From: Symbiodinium natans
Lineage: Eukaryota > Sar > Dinophyceae > Suessiales > Symbiodiniaceae
Length of the DNA stretch: 64,000 bases
Assembly: GCA_905221605.1 (NCBI GenBank)
Contig: CAJNDS010002401.1
Span: 1,173,542-1,237,541, forward strand
Reading direction: 5' to 3'
The stretch's first letter is position 1, and every line of letters begins with the position of its first letter. Shown piece by piece: positions 63,501 to 64,000 of this stretch. Under the pieces are notes generated by a model. That model was given only the letters and a program-made list of their open reading frames with translations. It had not been told where the DNA came from and did not search any database. Both the position numbers and the translations under genes were made by a program.

Positions 63501-64000
63501 TCTCCGTCAAGGTCAGAGGATTAGTTACCCCGAAGCCCTAAACCTTGGGATGTTCCCGCTAAGGGATTCTAGTACCCAGAAGGCCAGGGTTATTCAAGCA
63601 TCTCGCTCAACCAAGCCCCGCGCGCTGCACAGGTGGAGCAGATCTCCCTCAGTGCCTTTAACAGCGCCCTGGACGTCCATTTCGGGCGTTCCCTTTTACA
63701 AGGGGTTCCAGCTAAGATGAGGACAATTCGGGGAACCCCTGTGAAGAAGCTTTCGGAGGAGGCCTCTCAAGTGCCCGGAATCTGGAATCTGACTGCGATT
63801 CTCGGGGATCCCAGAAGCGAACTTTTCCAGAGCCTCAAAAAGCGTCCCGCGCATCTGAGGCGCTGTGGGTGCCTGCGGGATGTCCAGCTCCTTGGTTTCC
63901 ATGTGATCCCCAACCTCCAGAGCAAGGGCGACCCTAAAGCCACGAAAGTCCGAAATCTCAGCTTTGCCAAGCTTAGCAAGCAGCAGGAACTCTGCAAGAC
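51590..64000 (+). CDS. PPR-repeat protein, runs off the right edge
   Basis: PPR proteins bind organellar RNA. Exons, most half a repeat long: 51590-51686 (GDVEQALQPLMGTWGRNP), 52644-52727 (RLALRTLAAMRTS), 53662-53943 (TYHCNTAISIGSKQSQWLGS), 54281-54339, 54572-54648 (IDLLRQMRGAVL), 55086-55131 joined to 55630-55687 (SLNAAAAAAMLG, WPLALALAADDAVARL), 55913-55961 (SLAACEAGRYE), 56305-56355 (AKHWELAIELFRLGVD), 56622-56684, 56901-56974 (RWQESMQLLSLM), 57561-57660, 57944-57992, 58694-58740 joined to 60344-60443 (SNAVLGALEAGDA, WRRVRAQLDEMLQ), about 60841-60898 joined to 62149-62185, 62319-62384 joined to 62824-62874 (VSWNTAISACGRDGKWQ, AVLTLLQRMRAQALVPN), 63111-63150 joined to 63456-63511 (VTLIAAITACKD, QWASAIELLFSVK), 63633-63674. 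Five helix-A/helix-B joins agree in phase. GC donors at 55132 and 62385; GA fits at 62875. 57814-57870 and 58148 onward are weaker. More than one PPR gene could be merged. Confidence 0.7.
51925..52008. repeat. TTTAGGG array
   Basis: About 11 units, G-strand. Confidence 0.95.
52310..52405. mobile_element. Introner-like element, family F
   Basis: CTATATCCCTCCTGGGACGT ... TATATAAAACCCAAGAGGAT ATTAAG...GGTTCTAAGGGGAGTAGAG. It shows the arrangement without an inserted array, for comparison with 19744. Confidence 0.65.
53075..53180. repeat. G-homopurine tract
   Basis: About 105 bp of G-runs of 5-15 with single T, C or A; poly-Gly and poly-Pro frames are artefacts. Confidence 0.9.
53385..53446. 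repeat. CCCTAAA array
   Basis: About 9 units upstream of the PPR exon at 53662. Confidence 0.9.
53941..54030. mobile_element. Introner-like element, family G
   Basis: TAGTATTCCCTTATGTCCCT TTATAG ... CCCCCAAAACCCTTTTCTAA TTATTAAGGCCCC; it directly follows the long PPR exon ending near 53943. Confidence 0.75.
54450..54555. repeat. CCCTAAA array
   Basis: About 13 units with CCCTCAA and CCCTGGA variants before the PPR exon at 54572. Confidence 0.9.
54715..54812. mobile_element. Introner-like element, family G, abutting an array
   Basis: TAATAATTAGAATAGGGTAT ... AGTAATTCTTCCGACCCCTAT. Its left end is directly joined to a CCCTAAA array (54670-54717). Confidence 0.7.
55222..55333. mobile_element. 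TIR element, family I
   Basis: CCCTAAGGGTCCATGTACCT ... AGGTACATGGACCCTTAGGG: 19-bp near-perfect terminal inverted repeat; single copy in the window. Confidence 0.8.
56130..56212. repeat. CCCTAAA array
   Basis: About 12 units; a second short array (56265-56300) ends 4 bp before the PPR exon at 56305. Confidence 0.95.
56430..56590. mobile_element. Introner-like element, family C (long copy)
   Basis: ATTTCCCAAAAGAGGGACAT AGGG ... ACCCCCTATTTTCGGAAAC; it has an internal duplication (GGGGTACTTCCCAAAATAGG) and lies 32 bp upstream of the PPR exon at 56622. Confidence 0.55.
56753..56862 (+). mobile_element. CCCTAAA array joined to family F right end
   Basis: An array of about 11 units (56753-56838) passes directly into TTAAGGTTCTAAGGGGAGTATAG, the right terminus of family F. 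No left half is seen. A third case of an array inside or replacing part of an element. Confidence 0.65.
57290..57385. mobile_element. Introner-like element, family G
   Basis: GGGGGCCTTAATAATTCGAA TAGGG ... GGAATACTGTTAGTAACTAT GCCGACTCCTATAG. Confidence 0.75.
57425..57545. mobile_element. TIR element, family J
   Basis: AGGTAGGATAAGGGGGACCC TT ... AAGGGTCCCCCTAATCCTAT CCTTT: inverted ends of about 18 bp with few mismatches; 15 bp upstream of the PPR exon at 57561. Confidence 0.75.
57986..58124 (+). mobile_element. Introner-like TIR element, family A
   Basis: CTTGGAGGTTCATGGCACTT ... AAGTGCCATGAACCTCCAAG, 139 bp. The donor of the PPR-region exon ending at 57992 (GAG|GTTCAT) lies inside its left TIR, as in the copy at 1797. 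Confidence 0.85.
58553..58667. mobile_element. Introner-like element, family F
   Basis: CCTATAATCCCCTTACTC ... AATATAAACCCAAGGGAATT ... AAGGCTTTAAGGGGAGTATAGG; 27 bp before the PPR exon at 58694. Confidence 0.65.
59283..59362. mobile_element. Introner-like element, family C
   Basis: TAGTTTCCTAAATTAGGGTA CC ... GGCACCCTAATTTAGAGAAC TA; inverted ends of about 16 bp. Confidence 0.6.
59368..59470. mobile_element. Introner-like element, family E
   Basis: AGGATGCCCAGTCGTG ... ATTTTAGGAATCCTTTGTAA ACCCCTTTAGACAG ... GTAGGTTACTGTCAGG; it follows the family C copy by 5 bp. Confidence 0.6.
59471..60224. other. Intronic gap, no exon seen
   Basis: Unique DNA with scattered CCCTAAA-like words in the intron between PPR exons 58694-58740 and 60344-60443. 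Nothing else was recognised. Confidence 0.5.
60225..60332. repeat. CCCTAAA array before PPR exon
   Basis: Mixed CCCCAAA, CCTAAAG and CCCTAAA units ending 12 bp before the acceptor of the exon at 60344. Confidence 0.9.
61290..61510. repeat. Degenerate minisatellite, about 36-40-bp unit
   Basis: Five to six units built on CAACACCGGTGCCGATTGAC followed by CACAAATTTGTT; none of the telomere-type words occur in it. Minus-strand frames (61108-61703) reading QSAPVLGKFRSIRTS repeatedly come from this repeat. Confidence 0.8.
61590..61665. repeat. CT and TA microsatellite
   Basis: (CT)n, (AT)n, (CT)n, (AT)n blocks; Ile/Tyr-rich frames are artefacts. Confidence 0.95.
61742..61893. repeat. Long G-homopolymer tract
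   Basis: About 150 bp of G with isolated C, T or A, after which a TTTAGGG array begins. The longest G tract in the window. Confidence 0.95.
63206..63265. repeat. TTTAGGG array after PPR exon
   Basis: About 8 units, G-strand, about 55 bp after the donor at 63151. Confidence 0.9.

Noticed and set aside
1-64000. CRISPR array interpretation of regularly repeated words
   Set aside because: The repeats are contiguous 7-mers without spacers, in DNA with eukaryotic exons.

Overview
The window looks like nuclear DNA of an alveolate, most likely a dinoflagellate (inference, about 0.7). Reasons: (CCCTAAA)n begins at base 1 in the orientation expected of a left chromosome end. Arrays of the same TTTAGGG-type repeat occur throughout. 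Recognisable genes are cut into very short exons (about 30-110 nt), and several best-fit introns have GC or GA instead of GT at the 5' end. Many introns carry short terminal-inverted-repeat (TIR) elements resembling the introner elements described from dinoflagellates. The pentatricopeptide (PPR) repeats are of the ISAC...W type that is abundant in dinoflagellates and chromerids. A chromerid is the main alternative. No bacterial operon, rRNA or tRNA gene was recognised, and no dinoflagellate spliced-leader gene was seen.

Layout: 1-9.2 kb, telomere-like end, arrays, a string of candidate short exons, and a 638-bp TIR element. 10.5-19.4 kb, a run of plus-strand exons ending in a stop at 19439 (unknown protein). 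19.9-30.3 kb, further candidate exons, many mobile elements, and several antisense-looking open frames of unclear status. 30.7-34.5 kb and 36.4-40.6 kb, two tandem same-strand genes for a TPR co-chaperone of the Hip/ST13 (FAM10) type; this is the firmest functional call together with the PPR gene. 40.8-46.0 kb, more exons of unknown proteins. 46.9-48.2 kb, a stretch with few arrays and no convincing gene. 49.3-50.1 kb, a small secreted or anchored Cys-rich protein with a possible 44-nt intron. 51.6 kb to the right edge, a large PPR gene that runs off the window.

The most striking organisation is the strand polarity of the interstitial telomere-type repeats. Nearly every candidate plus-strand exon is preceded by CCCTAAA-type DNA and followed by TTTAGGG-type DNA. 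Introns therefore tend to begin with (UUUAGGG)n, often supplying the 5' splice site GUUUAG itself, and to end with (CCCUAAA)n just before the acceptor. The two ends of one intron are thus complementary. A second layer is a set of about eleven families of about 80-140-bp TIR elements inside introns, two copies with clear 9-bp target duplications. In three or four of them the telomere-type array sits inside, or replaces an end of, the element, which links the two phenomena. All splice sites were inferred by eye from reading frame, homology and phase; transcript data would be needed to fix them.
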